DNA of 64,000 nucleotides from an uncultured Rhodospirillales bacterium (GTDB taxonomy: Bacteria > Pseudomonadota > Alphaproteobacteria > RF32 > CAG-239): assembly GCA_902763185.1 (NCBI GenBank), contig CACWQT010000003.1, forward strand, positions 78,687 to 142,686, written 5' to 3'. This document shows, piece by piece, positions 10,801 to 19,084 of this stretch (the stretch's first letter is position 1; the number at the start of each line of letters is the position of its first letter). The notes beneath the pieces were generated by a model that was not told the origin of the DNA, ran no database searches, and saw only the letters and a list, made by a program, of their open reading frames with translations. Both the position numbers and the translations under genes were made by a program.

Positions 10801-11286
10801 TTGCTCAAAATAAGCCAAACCTTCTTCGCTGACTTTTGCTAAAGTTTCATCATCTGCATCATTAAAGGAAGTATTTGCTTCCGCAAACTTAATCAATATG
10901 GCGGCAAATTCCGGATCTGTTGTATCTGCTTTCAAAAGTTCAATCGCTTGCTCAAACGTTCTTCTATCAACTTTGCCTTTGACGCATCCGCCGACAATAT
11001 TATAAGCTTCTGTTAAATCTAAAGATTTTTTAACTTTAGGATTTTGTTTTGCTCTATCTTCTTGCAAAAGTTTTGCAAATTGAGCATCATCTCTTTGCAC
11101 CATTTCTAAAGCGTGCTTATAAATAAGGATACGCTTCTCAGAGAAGTTTGAATGAATTTGTTTATATCCGCCGACAATAGCATAAGCGTCAGCTAAGGAC
11201 ATCTCTCTAATTTCCTTAAAGACTACAGCCTTCTTCTGAGTTTGAATTTTACCATTACTAAAACGTTTTTGACGAATTTTAGTCAC
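7834..11286 (-). CDS. Large repeat protein with embedded lipoprotein-like signal, unknown function
   Basis: No known family is recognised. The GTG at 11286 is chosen because AGGAG lies seven bases before it and the promoter places transcription start near 11316, downstream of the more distal ATG at 11334. Residues 1-350 are soluble and helical, with two copies of an AYxIVGG motif at the start of about 50-residue repeats (LADAYAIVGGYKQ, LTEAYNIVGGCVK). Around residues 330-353 the run MKPRGKAAVLVGLMTVSTFL then TSC looks exactly like a lipoprotein signal, but internally. An Ala/Lys-rich coiled-coil follows. The last half carries three copies of a unit with the pattern VSTSSxGxxTxxTxxGxATVxEALDAG, each ending SxVYVS, and several short LGVAG motifs. 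The C-terminus is basic (KKKAKEAAKKKAREEA). Confidence 0.7.
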   Translation of the reverse strand: MTKIRQKRFSNGKIQTQKKAVVFKEIREMSLADAYAIVGGYKQIHSNFSEKRILIYKHALEMVQRDDAQFAKLLQEDRAKQNPKVKKSLDLTEAYNIVGGCVKGKVDRRTFEQAIELLKADTTDPEFAAILIKFAEANTSFNDADDETLAKVSEEGLAYFEQLDVQQVVENVAKDKEVQQAQKATPVTFDNVAPEAQEAANEMALQGVTYAAATNVAENMAENGVSEQSVEDLVKEQTKAHIISLRLDEINEGREEAVIEAIKTNSEKPLATFRQKMKSAWDFTKKISISQESVEKVCNKAQAKWNRFAKKVSIYAKTKVASAEFTLHQMKPRGKAAVLVGLMTVSTFLTSCSNSGDTKTLTPQEIEAQKKAAEEKAKAASFAEAQKKKAAEDKAKADAKAKADAAKKAHRDSIMNMAVPHEWNADMKYHTGKDDYAATLYYYNHLDSARFDRMYRNAALIQDSLPTFQHKGDSVATQVSPDALLRRVRQQLGFQYNQDGTVRDAYVAAQNVMSALDRPCNGQEFEYIEGMKGDMQLLFDTAIPVDLNGRIVNNPYANRPDCGEDVKSFGSVQTPKEEVKEEKEEENNIPDGNDNTQEEDLKLGTAPSNYEEVNKKEIKSVELAKRNTSTSSDGNTTAVTNKGPATVDEALDAGSNAANNKGTVFVSENKTQTNAENVSDFHLGVAGAEAKTDSTSTVTAAPDLQLGVAGGNASGDMANGATTLTKQNVSTNDKGDVTAVTKVGESSTGEAVKTGENAASNSSVVYSNTSSTATTTYTTSTATSDEGLKLGVAGEIKSDTTAVASDSVKNAQANSTLTSNISNDTFALPVDTIGFDYLRPEKDSIPDGTSAAFGPESGRGGVDYSSISAEARQRVIKYFGSKVYDAGRIVYEQHPEISAKGGAAEGLTYDEFMLALRYSMKWSVKPNGDFAKFRPQVLSMLNFIKGIKDCKDTFSAEETPIIRELLEAVHINGVIDNVKGDPNNHTVNSAYKVGKECDEKGVPTFKQGGSGFVANPNAPYLEQVYMAPRTQPALRLGVYANDYKEVNMTEIKGIEVSKRHVSTSSNGSITGITDTGSATVGEALDAGNKAASNTSSVYVSQDQAPKSLTKAEQKAAKKKAKEAAKKKAREEALMKDPNTNPYLQHWVQTK

Positions 11287-11322
11287 CTTTTTTCTCCTGT
11301 TAAAATACTTAAATTTAAAGGC

Positions 11323-11351
11323 AGTATATACCATTTTTTTATTAAATTCAA
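11323..11351 (-). promoter_or_regulatory. Sigma-70-type promoter for the 1150-residue protein
   Basis: On the minus strand TTGAAT (11351-11346), a 17-bp spacer and TATACT (11328-11323) precede a predicted start near 11316. This gives a 30-nt leader to the GTG start. Confidence 0.7.
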
Positions 11352-11413
11352 CCCCTTTTTTGTCAATTTTTAAATTTTTTTAAAAAAATGTCAAAAGGGA
11401 GCATAAAAATCAG

Positions 11414-11442
11414 TTGCGAAATAAACTAAAGCACTTTATAAC
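11414..11442 (+). promoter_or_regulatory. Sigma-70-type promoter for queA
   Basis: TTGCGA, 17-bp spacer, TATAAC, ending 32 bp before the queA ATG. Confidence 0.6.
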
Positions 11443-11474
11443 AAGGAACAAATTAATCTTAAAAAGGTTAGAAA

Positions 11475-12557
11475 ATGCGCGTAGATATATTTGATTTTGA
11501 TTTAGATAGAGATTTAATCGCCAAAGAACCGGCAAATCCCAGAGACACCTCAAAACTTTTGGATTTAACTGATGAAACAGCCGTTTATGATCGTCATTTT
11601 TATGATTTGCCGGACATCTTGGAAAAAGGTGATGTGCTGGTATTCAATGATACCAAAGTTATTCCTGCGCGTTTATATGGTAAAAGAGGTGAAGCAGAGG
11701 TTGAGGTCACCTTATATCACCCAGAAAACGGTCTGACTTGGTGGTCTTTTATCAAAAATTCCAAACGGTTACGCCCTAATGATGTTGTGATATTTTATAC
11801 TTCGGAAATTCCGGTTGCTGACTCGAATTTTAAAGCAAAAGTAATAGAAAAAAATAGCGAGGACGGAGTATTACTAGAGTTTTTATGCCCGGTAGATAAT
11901 TTGGCACATCAGCTTGAAACCTATGGACTGATGCCTTTGCCACCATACATCAAGCGCGAAAAGCCAACTACCGGTTTGTGGAACAGATATAATGATAAAG
12001 AAAATTATCAAACCGTATATGCCAAATATGAAGGAGCCGTTGCCGCGCCGACCGCAGGGCTTCATTTTACGGATAATGTCTTAAAGCGCTTAGAAGAAAA
12101 AGGTATTACGAAAGTATTTTTAACACTTCACGTTGGGGCAGGAACATTCTTACCAGTTAAAACGGATAACACCGAAGACCATAAAATGCACGCAGAATAT
12201 GGCATTATTACACCGGAGGCTTGCAATATTATCAATCAGGCAAAAAAAGAGGGTAGGCGCATCATCGCTGTTGGCACCACTTCAGTGCGCCTGTTAGAAA
12301 GTGCCGCAGATGATAAAGGTGTTTTACACCCTTTTAATGGCGAAACCTCAATTTTTATTACACCGGGTTATAAGTTTAAAATCATAGATTACATCATCAC
12401 CAATTTCCATTTACCGAAATCAACATTGTTTATGCTGATTTGTGCAATTGCCGGCACCGAGCGGATGAAACAGGCATATCAGCATGCTATTGATAAAAAA
12501 TATCGTTTTTACTCCTATGGTGACAGTTCTATTTTAAAATGTGTAAATAAAATTTAA
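11475..12557 (+). CDS. queA: S-adenosylmethionine:tRNA ribosyltransferase-isomerase
   Basis: QueA transfers and isomerises the ribosyl group of SAM onto preQ1 at tRNA position 34, forming epoxyqueuosine. The 360 residues begin MRVDIFDFDLDRDLIAKEPA, and carry VLVFNDTKVIPARLYG, QTVYAKYEGAVAAPTAGLHF, FLTLHVGAGTFLPVK and NFHLPKSTLFMLICA, all family signatures. Length matches the family (about 340-365). It has its own promoter. Confidence 0.97.
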   Translation: MRVDIFDFDLDRDLIAKEPANPRDTSKLLDLTDETAVYDRHFYDLPDILEKGDVLVFNDTKVIPARLYGKRGEAEVEVTLYHPENGLTWWSFIKNSKRLRPNDVVIFYTSEIPVADSNFKAKVIEKNSEDGVLLEFLCPVDNLAHQLETYGLMPLPPYIKREKPTTGLWNRYNDKENYQTVYAKYEGAVAAPTAGLHFTDNVLKRLEEKGITKVFLTLHVGAGTFLPVKTDNTEDHKMHAEYGIITPEACNIINQAKKEGRRIIAVGTTSVRLLESAADDKGVLHPFNGETSIFITPGYKFKIIDYIITNFHLPKSTLFMLICAIAGTERMKQAYQHAIDKKYRFYSYGDSSILKCVNKI

Positions 12558-12605
12558 CTTTTACATTTTATACTGCCCGCGAAAATAACTCAAAGGTGGA
12601 TAAAA

Positions 12606-13787
12606 GTGTTGGGATTAAGTTTAAATACTTCAAAAATTTTAGCATACAACAAAACGGCTTTATTACCGGCACTATTGGTGTGCGCGTTTATTTTGTATTT
12701 TTTCTCTATTTCAGAGTTTTCTGATGAAACTTATCATACAATTCACTTTGCATTTTTAATTACGGCAGGTCTGGCGCTTGCTTTTGGCGTAATTTTGCGT
12801 GTTCCTTTTGTGGCAATATCCATTTCAGTCATTTATATCAGCTATTTAATTATAAATAGCCAGCGTTACAGCTATGGTGAAGATTATATATTTTCCGCAG
12901 GGTATAATATATGGAGTATTCTGTTACTGCCTAATTTGCTCATATCTAATTACTTTTTTGCCGAAGAAAAAAAACATAGGCATTGGAGTTGGTTTTATAT
13001 TTTTATTTTGGCACAAACTGCAATATTGGAAAGGTTTCAAACCCAAAGCATTGATGCTGATTCACCATTTTTTTATAAACATATCGGGGATCTTAATTAT
13101 CCGGCTTTTTATATCGGATTGCTGTGCTTGACAATTTTATTTGTAAAACAGATACTTAACGGCAAAATCTTAAATGCTGCTACATTTTTTGTCTCGGTTG
13201 CTGTATTTTTAAGCCTGTTTTATTCGGATAACTTATTCGCTTACAGTTTGTTCTTTTTAGCAGCCGCAGTTGTTGAGCTGTTGACGGTTCTTTATTACTC
13301 TTATTATGTGCAATATAAAGATGAAGAAATAGACATTCCCAATCTGACAGCATTTTATAAAGAGGCCGATAATCCGCGGAAATATCCGCTGAAATATAGC
13401 ATAGCTTTAATGTATATAGATGAATATGACCGTTTATTGAAACGATTCGGTGAAAGTAAAGCTCTGATTTTAAAAAAGATGTTTTTAGCGCGGATTAAAA
13501 AAGTCAAACCCAATGTTTTAATCTATAACTACAAGCCGGATGCTTTGATTTTGGCATTTAAGAACTACAATGTGTCAGAATGCTTTGATTTTGCCGAGGA
13601 TATTCGTCGCTTGATAGCAAAGTCCGTTTTTGTGTTTAACGAAAATAATCATTTGCAATTAACCGTATCACAATGTGTTTCAGAAAAGAAACGGAGCGAT
13701 GCCGGTGCCGCAATGGTTTTAGAACGTGCTGAAGAAAATCTAAAAAAGGCCTGCAAATTTACGCATAATATAACGGTCAGAGCTTAA
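12606..13787 (+). CDS. Membrane protein with degenerate GGDEF-like domain
   Basis: The first 240 residues contain about seven to eight hydrophobic segments. The cytoplasmic C-terminal part (about 255-393) has the layout of a diguanylate cyclase domain: LMYIDEYDRLLKRFGESKAL resembles the substrate-binding D..K..N..G.. region. At the expected active loop the sequence reads NYKPDALILAF in place of RxGGDEF. The catalytic loop is therefore lost, and a c-di-GMP-making activity is unlikely. It may be a sensor or binding module, or the similarity may be only of fold. The start is GTG with AAGGTGG six bases upstream. The gene overlaps the 3' end of lgt by 4 bp, tail to tail. Confidence 0.6.
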   Translation: MLGLSLNTSKILAYNKTALLPALLVCAFILYFFSISEFSDETYHTIHFAFLITAGLALAFGVILRVPFVAISISVIYISYLIINSQRYSYGEDYIFSAGYNIWSILLLPNLLISNYFFAEEKKHRHWSWFYIFILAQTAILERFQTQSIDADSPFFYKHIGDLNYPAFYIGLLCLTILFVKQILNGKILNAATFFVSVAVFLSLFYSDNLFAYSLFFLAAAVVELLTVLYYSYYVQYKDEEIDIPNLTAFYKEADNPRKYPLKYSIALMYIDEYDRLLKRFGESKALILKKMFLARIKKVKPNVLIYNYKPDALILAFKNYNVSECFDFAEDIRRLIAKSVFVFNENNHLQLTVSQCVSEKKRSDAGAAMVLERAEENLKKACKFTHNITVRA

Positions 13788-14575
13788 TTTTTCTTTCTAA
13801 GTGATTTAATAAGCACATATCCGCCAACCAACAAAAATGGTATTGAAAGCAACTGCCCCAAAGTTACTTGTCCAAAGATAAAGCCGATTTGCTCGTCAGG
13901 CTCTCTGAAAAATTCCATACACAACCGTGATAGCGTATAAATGATTAAAAAGACCGCGGAAATAACACCATGATGGCTACGCACAAATTCCTTTTTCCAT
14001 AATAGGTTCAAGATAATAAACATTAACACACCTTCGCTTAAAGCTTCATAAATTTGCGAAGGATGCCGAGGCATGTAACCGCCGCTTGGGAACTTAACCG
14101 CCCACGGTACCGTGGTCACGCGTCCCCATAATTCATCATTGATGAAGTTAGTCAGCCTGCCTAAGAATATGCCGATAGGCACATACAAAGCAACAATGTC
14201 TGTAATTTTTAAAAATGGGAACATATATTTCTTTGCGAAATAATAAAGAGCCAAAATAACACCGGCAATCCCTCCGTGAAAAGACATCCCCCCATGCCAA
14301 ACCGCCAAAATCTCTGCCGGATGATGCCAAAAATACGTTTTGCCATAAAACAAAACGTAGCCAAGCCGGCCGCCCAAAATAATTCCCAATGTGGTATAAA
14401 AGACCAAGTCATCAAGTTGGGCAGAAGTAAGCCCTAATTTATATTTATCAATATTGCGTTTGGTCAAAAACCAAGCTGAAAGAATCCCAATGAGATATGC
14501 AAGGGCATACCAACGTAATTGAAAAGGTCCAATGGCAAAAGCAACCGGAGATATATTGGGAAAATCAATAAACAT
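13784..14575 (-). CDS. lgt: Prolipoprotein diacylglyceryl transferase
   Basis: Lgt attaches diacylglycerol from phosphatidylglycerol to the lipobox cysteine of prolipoproteins in the inner membrane. The protein (263 residues) has about seven membrane segments and the signatures HGGMSFHGGIAG, GRLTNFINDELWGR and YMPRHPSQIYEALSEG. The ATG at 14575 has GGAG six bases upstream; the ATG four codons earlier lacks a ribosome-binding site. Lipoproteins encoded at 15.8 kb and possibly at 7.8 kb would be substrates. Confidence 0.95.
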   Translation of the reverse strand: MFIDFPNISPVAFAIGPFQLRWYALAYLIGILSAWFLTKRNIDKYKLGLTSAQLDDLVFYTTLGIILGGRLGYVLFYGKTYFWHHPAEILAVWHGGMSFHGGIAGVILALYYFAKKYMFPFLKITDIVALYVPIGIFLGRLTNFINDELWGRVTTVPWAVKFPSGGYMPRHPSQIYEALSEGVLMFIILNLLWKKEFVRSHHGVISAVFLIIYTLSRLCMEFFREPDEQIGFIFGQVTLGQLLSIPFLLVGGYVLIKSLRKKN

Positions 14576-14587
14576 AAAACGCTCCAT

Positions 14588-14802
14588 TACATCATTCTAA
14601 TTTCTTAAAGCTAACTTAATAAAAAAATATAATCCACACAAAAAAATATAAAAATCCGAAGATTTTGAACAAGTATTTGAAATAAAATAATTTACAAAAG
14701 TGCAAAAAGTTACTTTTTGGTTAAAAAAGTGGAAAACTGGATATTCTGATTGTTTTACTAAATTGCATCTATAAATTATAATACATAACAAAAGGAATAA
14801 AA
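14588..14802. other. Intergenic region, 215 bp
   Basis: AT-rich spacer between lgt and the YbjN-family gene. It holds the divergent promoters; a short minus-strand ORF here has no ribosome-binding site or recognisable protein. Confidence 0.5.
14754..14782 (+). promoter_or_regulatory. Sigma-70-type promoter for the YbjN-family gene
   Basis: TTTACT, 17-bp spacer, TATAAT, ending 20 bp before the start codon. Confidence 0.65.
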
Positions 14803-15288
14803 ATGGCGATATCCGCAGTAGAAAAACAAGATACATATAATCCGATAGACTCCATAGAATACATCTTAGGACGTGATAACATTATTTGTGAACGTCGCAA
14901 AGAAAATGAGTTAGTGGCAGAAGTTCACGGAAAATGGGATAATATGTTGATTTTCTTTGCTTTTGAACCCCATATGCGTTGTTTGCACCTTTCTTGTTTG
15001 TTAAATATCGGAACAGCGGCCGTTGACCGGAGTAAAATGTTTGAGCTACTGGCTCTGTTAAATGAAAATTTATGGCTTGGTCATTTTTCTTATTGGAGCG
15101 AGCAAAAAATGCCTATATTTAAGCACTCCATTATTTTACAAGATGATGAAGAATTGTTTGTTCATAAAATCGGACAAATTATAGAGTTGGCAATTATGGA
15201 GTGTGAACGTGTTTATCCGATATTTAATGCTGTGATGAAACAAAATATCCCGCCGGCAGAAGCTCTCCACGCTGGTTTATGTAACTGA
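14803..15288 (+). CDS. YbjN-family protein
   Basis: The 161-residue cytoplasmic protein matches the alphaproteobacterial YbjN family: NPIDSIEYILGRDNIICERR, then a WDNMLIFFAFEPHMRCLHLS strand pair, a LLALLNENLWLGHFSYW helix-strand and a helical end. Members of this fold resemble type III secretion chaperones; their role in alphaproteobacteria is not established. It follows a good promoter. Its stop is immediately adjacent to the stop of the convergent DUF1294 gene. Confidence 0.75.
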   Translation: MAISAVEKQDTYNPIDSIEYILGRDNIICERRKENELVAEVHGKWDNMLIFFAFEPHMRCLHLSCLLNIGTAAVDRSKMFELLALLNENLWLGHFSYWSEQKMPIFKHSIILQDDEELFVHKIGQIIELAIMECERVYPIFNAVMKQNIPPAEALHAGLCN

Positions 15289-15729
15289 TTACCAGATTTT
15301 TAGATAACGTAAGATAAAAAGAAACGCCCCGACTTGAATAACAATTGTGGCAAAAAAGCCCAACATATAACTTTTTTTCTTGTATTTATGCTTAAAAATT
15401 TTTTGCCCCATAATTGCCCCGATTGTGCCACCCAAAACTTCTAAGGTATGTAACTGTATTTCAGGGATGCGCCACTGATGATTTTGCGCCGCGTGTTTAT
15501 CATGCCCGTATGCAATAAATGTAAACAAGTTAATTAGCGGTATATGAAACAACAAAAACAATAGCAAACTTGTCTTTTTAAACCACGCCACATGCCATCC
15601 GAGATAATTTTCACATAAATAAGCGGCTAAAATCATCATACCGGCATAAAGCATAAAAAAAACATTATTGCGCAGTCCTCTAAAAAGGAGGCAAAGTGCA
15701 AACAAAATTCCTGCAAACGTAATAACCAT
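15289..15729 (-). CDS. DUF1294 membrane protein
   Basis: The 146-residue protein has four hydrophobic segments. The DUF1294 signature is clear: INLFTFIAYGHDKHAAQ, WRIPEIQLHTLEVLGGTIGA and a GQKIFKHKYKKKSY block. In the family, the DK-A and RIPE-LH-GG-HK residues are conserved, but no function is known. The ATG at 15729 is preferred because AGGAG lies five bases upstream; the more distal ATG has none. Confidence 0.8.
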   Translation of the reverse strand: MVITFAGILFALCLLFRGLRNNVFFMLYAGMMILAAYLCENYLGWHVAWFKKTSLLLFLLFHIPLINLFTFIAYGHDKHAAQNHQWRIPEIQLHTLEVLGGTIGAIMGQKIFKHKYKKKSYMLGFFATIVIQVGAFLFILRYLKIW

Positions 15730-15853
15730 GGTATCTCCTGACAAAATAGCGATAACATAAAAAAAATTAAAAGTAAATCGTAAACTTAACAATTTTTTAA
15801 TTGCTTTGCGGTAAAAAACAATTACATAGATAAATTTATTTAGGAGAAAACCT

Positions 15854-16816
15854 ATGAAAAAAGTTTTAAGTATCGTTGCATGCAGTGCCTTAGCAGCCTG
15901 TTCCTGCAGTGAAAATCAGTGGGAAGCGGTAGATGTCGTAGATTACGAAGAACCGATTTATGAAGAGCAGGCCAAAGCTCCGGTAATTCAAGAATCGGAG
16001 GCAACAGTTCGTGAGGTTCGCCCATCCCCTGTATATGTATCATCCGCACCGCAAGTTGTTTATGATGCACCTTATACCGAAGTGGCAACGCCATGCGTTC
16101 AAGCAACACCGTGCTGCCAAGCCGTATATTATCAACCGCAACCATGCTGTGGGTATCAGGTAGCTACACAACCGGCACCTCAACCAAAGGTTACCAAAAG
16201 CCAAAAGATTATAACCACTACAACTACTTATAAAGATTGCGGTGGTCAACCTTGCGATCCTGTAACAACCACTCATGAAGAAGTTGTGCCGGCAAATGTG
16301 AGCTATACCGGCTATACTCAACCGACGGCTCAAGTTGCACCGTATGAATCAGGCTATCTTGATGTAACGGTTGAATCTAATCCGTATAATTCACAAGTTG
16401 TAGATGTTCGTCCGGCAAGTCCGAAAGTAGATGGCAAAATTGCTGCCAAGTATTCTCCGGAAGCCTACAATGTTGTAGCCAGACGTGCTACCAACCGTAT
16501 GTTGCAAGATACATCTTCTCTTTATGGTAATGGTCGCACCAAGAGAATTTTCTTAAAAGATACAAGACTCTTAAGTTCTGATTTACCGTATGGTAGCCAA
16601 CGCTTAAGAGGTATCACTAAAGAAATCATCAGCGGATCTGAAACCTATGATGTTATCAATAACGCAACAGATGCAGATTACATCTTAGATTCTGCCGCTG
16701 ACTGGTATGTATCAGGTTCTGCCGCTCCGGCACTTCAATACAAGCTCACCATGTTTGATAAAAATGGTAGAAAAGTAAACGAGTGGGTAGAGATTATCAG
16801 ACAATTACAGGATTAA
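15854..16816 (+). CDS. Lipoprotein with Pro/Gln/Cys-rich linker
   Basis: The 320-residue protein starts MKKVLSIVACSALAACSC, a signal peptide with a lipobox (LAAC, cysteine 16). Residues 20-180 are low complexity, rich in Pro, Gln, Thr and paired cysteines (CVQATPCCQA, QPCCGYQV, DCGGQPCD). Residues 200-320 form a compact domain (AAKYSPEAYNVVARRATNRM, ADYILDSAADWYVSG, YKLTMFDKNGRKVNEW) with the general look of LpoB/CsgG-type periplasmic domains. No firm family is assigned. It has TTTAGGAG before the ATG and the next secreted gene follows after 7 bp, so they probably work together at the envelope. Confidence 0.65.
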   Translation: MKKVLSIVACSALAACSCSENQWEAVDVVDYEEPIYEEQAKAPVIQESEATVREVRPSPVYVSSAPQVVYDAPYTEVATPCVQATPCCQAVYYQPQPCCGYQVATQPAPQPKVTKSQKIITTTTTYKDCGGQPCDPVTTTHEEVVPANVSYTGYTQPTAQVAPYESGYLDVTVESNPYNSQVVDVRPASPKVDGKIAAKYSPEAYNVVARRATNRMLQDTSSLYGNGRTKRIFLKDTRLLSSDLPYGSQRLRGITKEIISGSETYDVINNATDADYILDSAADWYVSGSAAPALQYKLTMFDKNGRKVNEWVEIIRQLQD

Positions 16817-16823
16817 TCCTTAA

Positions 16824-17321
16824 ATGCTGAAGCTCTTTAGCATACTGTCTGCCTTTTGTTGGTTATTTATAACACCGGCAAAGGCAGACAGTTTTTTATT
16901 ATCGAGAATAATTGAGCAAGAATCCATTATCCCTCTCGTTTTTATCAAAGATTTAGAATATTATAATCATACAAAAACCGCCGCATTTACCCAAAGAATA
17001 ACCGATAAGCTTTCCTTAGAACCTCAAATTATTATTACCGATAACGAAGCTATGGCGGATTACTATATTGTTCCCCAGCTACTGCAATCAAAAATGGCAC
17101 CGCTTAATCAGGATACCTCGCGTTACAGTATGTCGGTTAAAGTTGAATTATGGAGCAAAGGCGGCATTTTAATAGACAGTGCCACCCAAAACCGCTATAT
17201 TGTCATAGAAAACAACGAGAACACTCAAGAAATCGCAAAGAAATTATTGATTAAGCTCTTAGATGAAGCCTTAACCGAGTTGATGTTCAAATTTAAAGAA
17301 AAACAAACCGCAAACAGCTAA
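16824..17321 (+). CDS. Secreted protein, companion of the upstream lipoprotein
   Basis: A signal peptide (cleavage after TPAKA) leads a 165-residue protein. The mature part (VFIKDLEYYNHTKTAAFTQR, ADYYIVPQLLQSKMA, YSMSVKVELWSKGGILIDSA) resembles the C-terminal domain of the upstream lipoprotein: both have an ADYx(I/V) element followed by strands and a K-x-G turn. Like that domain, it may have an LpoB/CsgG-like fold. It sits 7 bp downstream of the lipoprotein gene, in the same operon. Function unknown. Confidence 0.6.
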   Translation: MLKLFSILSAFCWLFITPAKADSFLLSRIIEQESIIPLVFIKDLEYYNHTKTAAFTQRITDKLSLEPQIIITDNEAMADYYIVPQLLQSKMAPLNQDTSRYSMSVKVELWSKGGILIDSATQNRYIVIENNENTQEIAKKLLIKLLDEALTELMFKFKEKQTANS

Positions 17322-17322
17322 A

Positions 17323-17760
17323 TTACTTAGAAAGCCAAAACGTTGCCGGTCCGTCATTTATAAGCGAAACTTTCATTTCTGCCTGAAAAACCCCTGTTTG
17401 CGGCAATATTCCTTTATTTTTAAGAAGGCTGTTAAAATACGCATACATTTCTTTGGCTTTCAAGGGTTCTTCGGCATTATCAAATCCGGGGCGATTTCCA
17501 CGGCTTGTATCTGCTGCCAAAGTAAATTGTGAAACGACCAAAATTCCGCCGCTAATATCCAAAACAGAGCGATTCATTTTGCCTGCATCATCTTCAAAAA
17601 TCCGAAGATTAACAAGTTTATTGGCAAGATATTCGGCCTGTGTTTTGGTATCACCTTTTTCCACACCTAAAAAGACCAAAAGTCCCTTGCCGATTTGTCC
17701 GACAATCTCTTTATTGACTTCAACGGAAGCCGTATCTACTCTTTGCACCAGTAACTTCAT
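17323..17760 (-). CDS. dtd: D-aminoacyl-tRNA deacylase
   Basis: Dtd hydrolyses D-amino acids mischarged onto tRNA. The 145 residues show [15 protein letters not shown] at the start, the [17 protein letters not shown] active-site motif and the cis-proline loop [11 protein letters not shown] at the very end. The ATG at 17760 follows AAGGAG and is favoured over an upstream in-frame ATG lying inside the SpmAB-like gene. Ten bp separate it from that upstream gene, so they are co-transcribed. Confidence 0.95.
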   Translation of the reverse strand: MKLLVQRVDTASVEVNKEIVGQIGKGLLVFLGVEKGDTKTQAEYLANKLVNLRIFEDDAGKMNRSVLDISGGILVVSQFTLAADTSRGNRPGFDNAEEPLKAKEMYAYFNSLLKNKGILPQTGVFQAEMKVSLINDGPATFWLSK

Positions 17761-17770
17761 AATGTTCTCC

Positions 17771-19003
17771 TTAATGCTGATAAAACAGATAAGCAAGCGT
17801 AATCGCGGCAATAATTCCGGCCAAATCGGAAATCAGCGCATACTTAACCGCATATCTCATCTTAGAAATATTAACCGCCCCGAAATAGACCGTTAACACA
17901 TAAAACGTTGTTTCCGTAGAGCCTTGAATAACCGAAGCCGTAAACGCGGCAAAGCTGTCCGGTCCGAAGTTTTGCATAGTTTCAATCATCATTGCCCGAG
18001 CACCGCTTCCCGATAATGGTTTCATAAACGCGGTGGAAAGAGCATCGGCAAATTGTGAATCAACGTGTATCTTACCGCAAATAAACCGCACACCGTCAAC
18101 AATCATATCCAAAACGCCCGATGCTCTGAATACGCCGATAGCAACCAACATAGCCAGTAAATAAGGGATAATGCGTATCGCCATATCAAATCCGTCTTTA
18201 GCTCCCTTTAAGAAGACCTCATAGCAGGCAAGTTTTTTCTTGACCGCCAACGCAATAATCCCGCCGATGAGCATAATAAGGATAATATTGCCCAAAGCCG
18301 ATGAGACAACCAGCCTTTTTTCGGGGCTTATTGCATAAAATATCGCGGTAAGCCCGATAATCAAAAACAAAAATCCGCCCACCCATTTCAGCAAAATTGG
18401 GTGCAATAAATTGATTCTTTGCTTTATTGCCACTAACAGAAAACCGGTAATGGTAGAAACCGATGTTGCAAGCAAAATCGGGATAAAAACTTCAGACGGA
18501 TTGGTCGCGCCCATTTGCGCCCGATACATAAAGATTGTAATCGGTATCAGCGTAACAGATGAAGCATTGAGTATCATAAACAGAATTTCCGCATCACTGG
18601 CGGTATCTTTTTGCTTGTTGTGTTTTTGCAACTGCTCCATAGCTTTCAGCCCCATTGGTGTTGCCGCATTATCCAAGCCTAAGAAATTTGCCGCCATATT
18701 CAGCACCACGGTAGAAATAGCAGGGCTGTTCTCCGGCACATCTTTCATAATCACCCGAAACAACGGAGATAACTTCTTAGCAATTTTATCGGCAAGCCCC
18801 GATTCTTCTATCAGCCGAAGCACACCGAGCCAAAAACACAAAATTCCGATGAGCCCTAACGAAACATCAACCGCCGTTTGCGTGTTCTTAAAAATCGCTT
18901 GTGTGATTTGGTTAAAAGTCTCGGCACTTTGGGTAAAAATCAAGTCATAAAGCGCAACAACAATTGCGATTAAAAACATTCCTGCCCATAAAATATTAAT
19001 CAT
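17771..19003 (-). CDS. SpmA-SpmB fusion nucleoside-recognition membrane protein
   Basis: The 410-residue polytopic protein joins two nucleoside-recognition (gate) domains, as in the spore maturation proteins SpmA and SpmB. The front half has [21 protein letters not shown] and [12 protein letters not shown]; the back half has [33 protein letters not shown] and a [18 protein letters not shown] segment. The fused form occurs in many Gram-negative non-spore-formers, where its transported substrate is not known. GGAG precedes the ATG. Confidence 0.85.
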   Translation of the reverse strand: MINILWAGMFLIAIVVALYDLIFTQSAETFNQITQAIFKNTQTAVDVSLGLIGILCFWLGVLRLIEESGLADKIAKKLSPLFRVIMKDVPENSPAISTVVLNMAANFLGLDNAATPMGLKAMEQLQKHNKQKDTASDAEILFMILNASSVTLIPITIFMYRAQMGATNPSEVFIPILLATSVSTITGFLLVAIKQRINLLHPILLKWVGGFLFLIIGLTAIFYAISPEKRLVVSSALGNIILIMLIGGIIALAVKKKLACYEVFLKGAKDGFDMAIRIIPYLLAMLVAIGVFRASGVLDMIVDGVRFICGKIHVDSQFADALSTAFMKPLSGSGARAMMIETMQNFGPDSFAAFTASVIQGSTETTFYVLTVYFGAVNISKMRYAVKYALISDLAGIIAAITLAYLFYQH

Positions 19004-19084
19004 CCAGATTCTCCGTTAAGCAAATATTTAAGATATGCCACGCATAATAAACCAAAATGTTTAATATTTCTCAAAGGTGAGCCG

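Noticed and set aside
11286..11334. ATG at 11334 as the start of the 1150-residue protein
   Set aside because: It lies upstream of the predicted transcription start near 11316 and overlaps the promoter region, whereas the GTG at 11286 has AGGAG at proper spacing.
14597..14836. Short minus-strand hydrophobic ORF between lgt and the YbjN gene
   Set aside because: It lies across the promoter of the YbjN-family gene, has no ribosome-binding site, and its hydrophobicity reflects AT-rich DNA.
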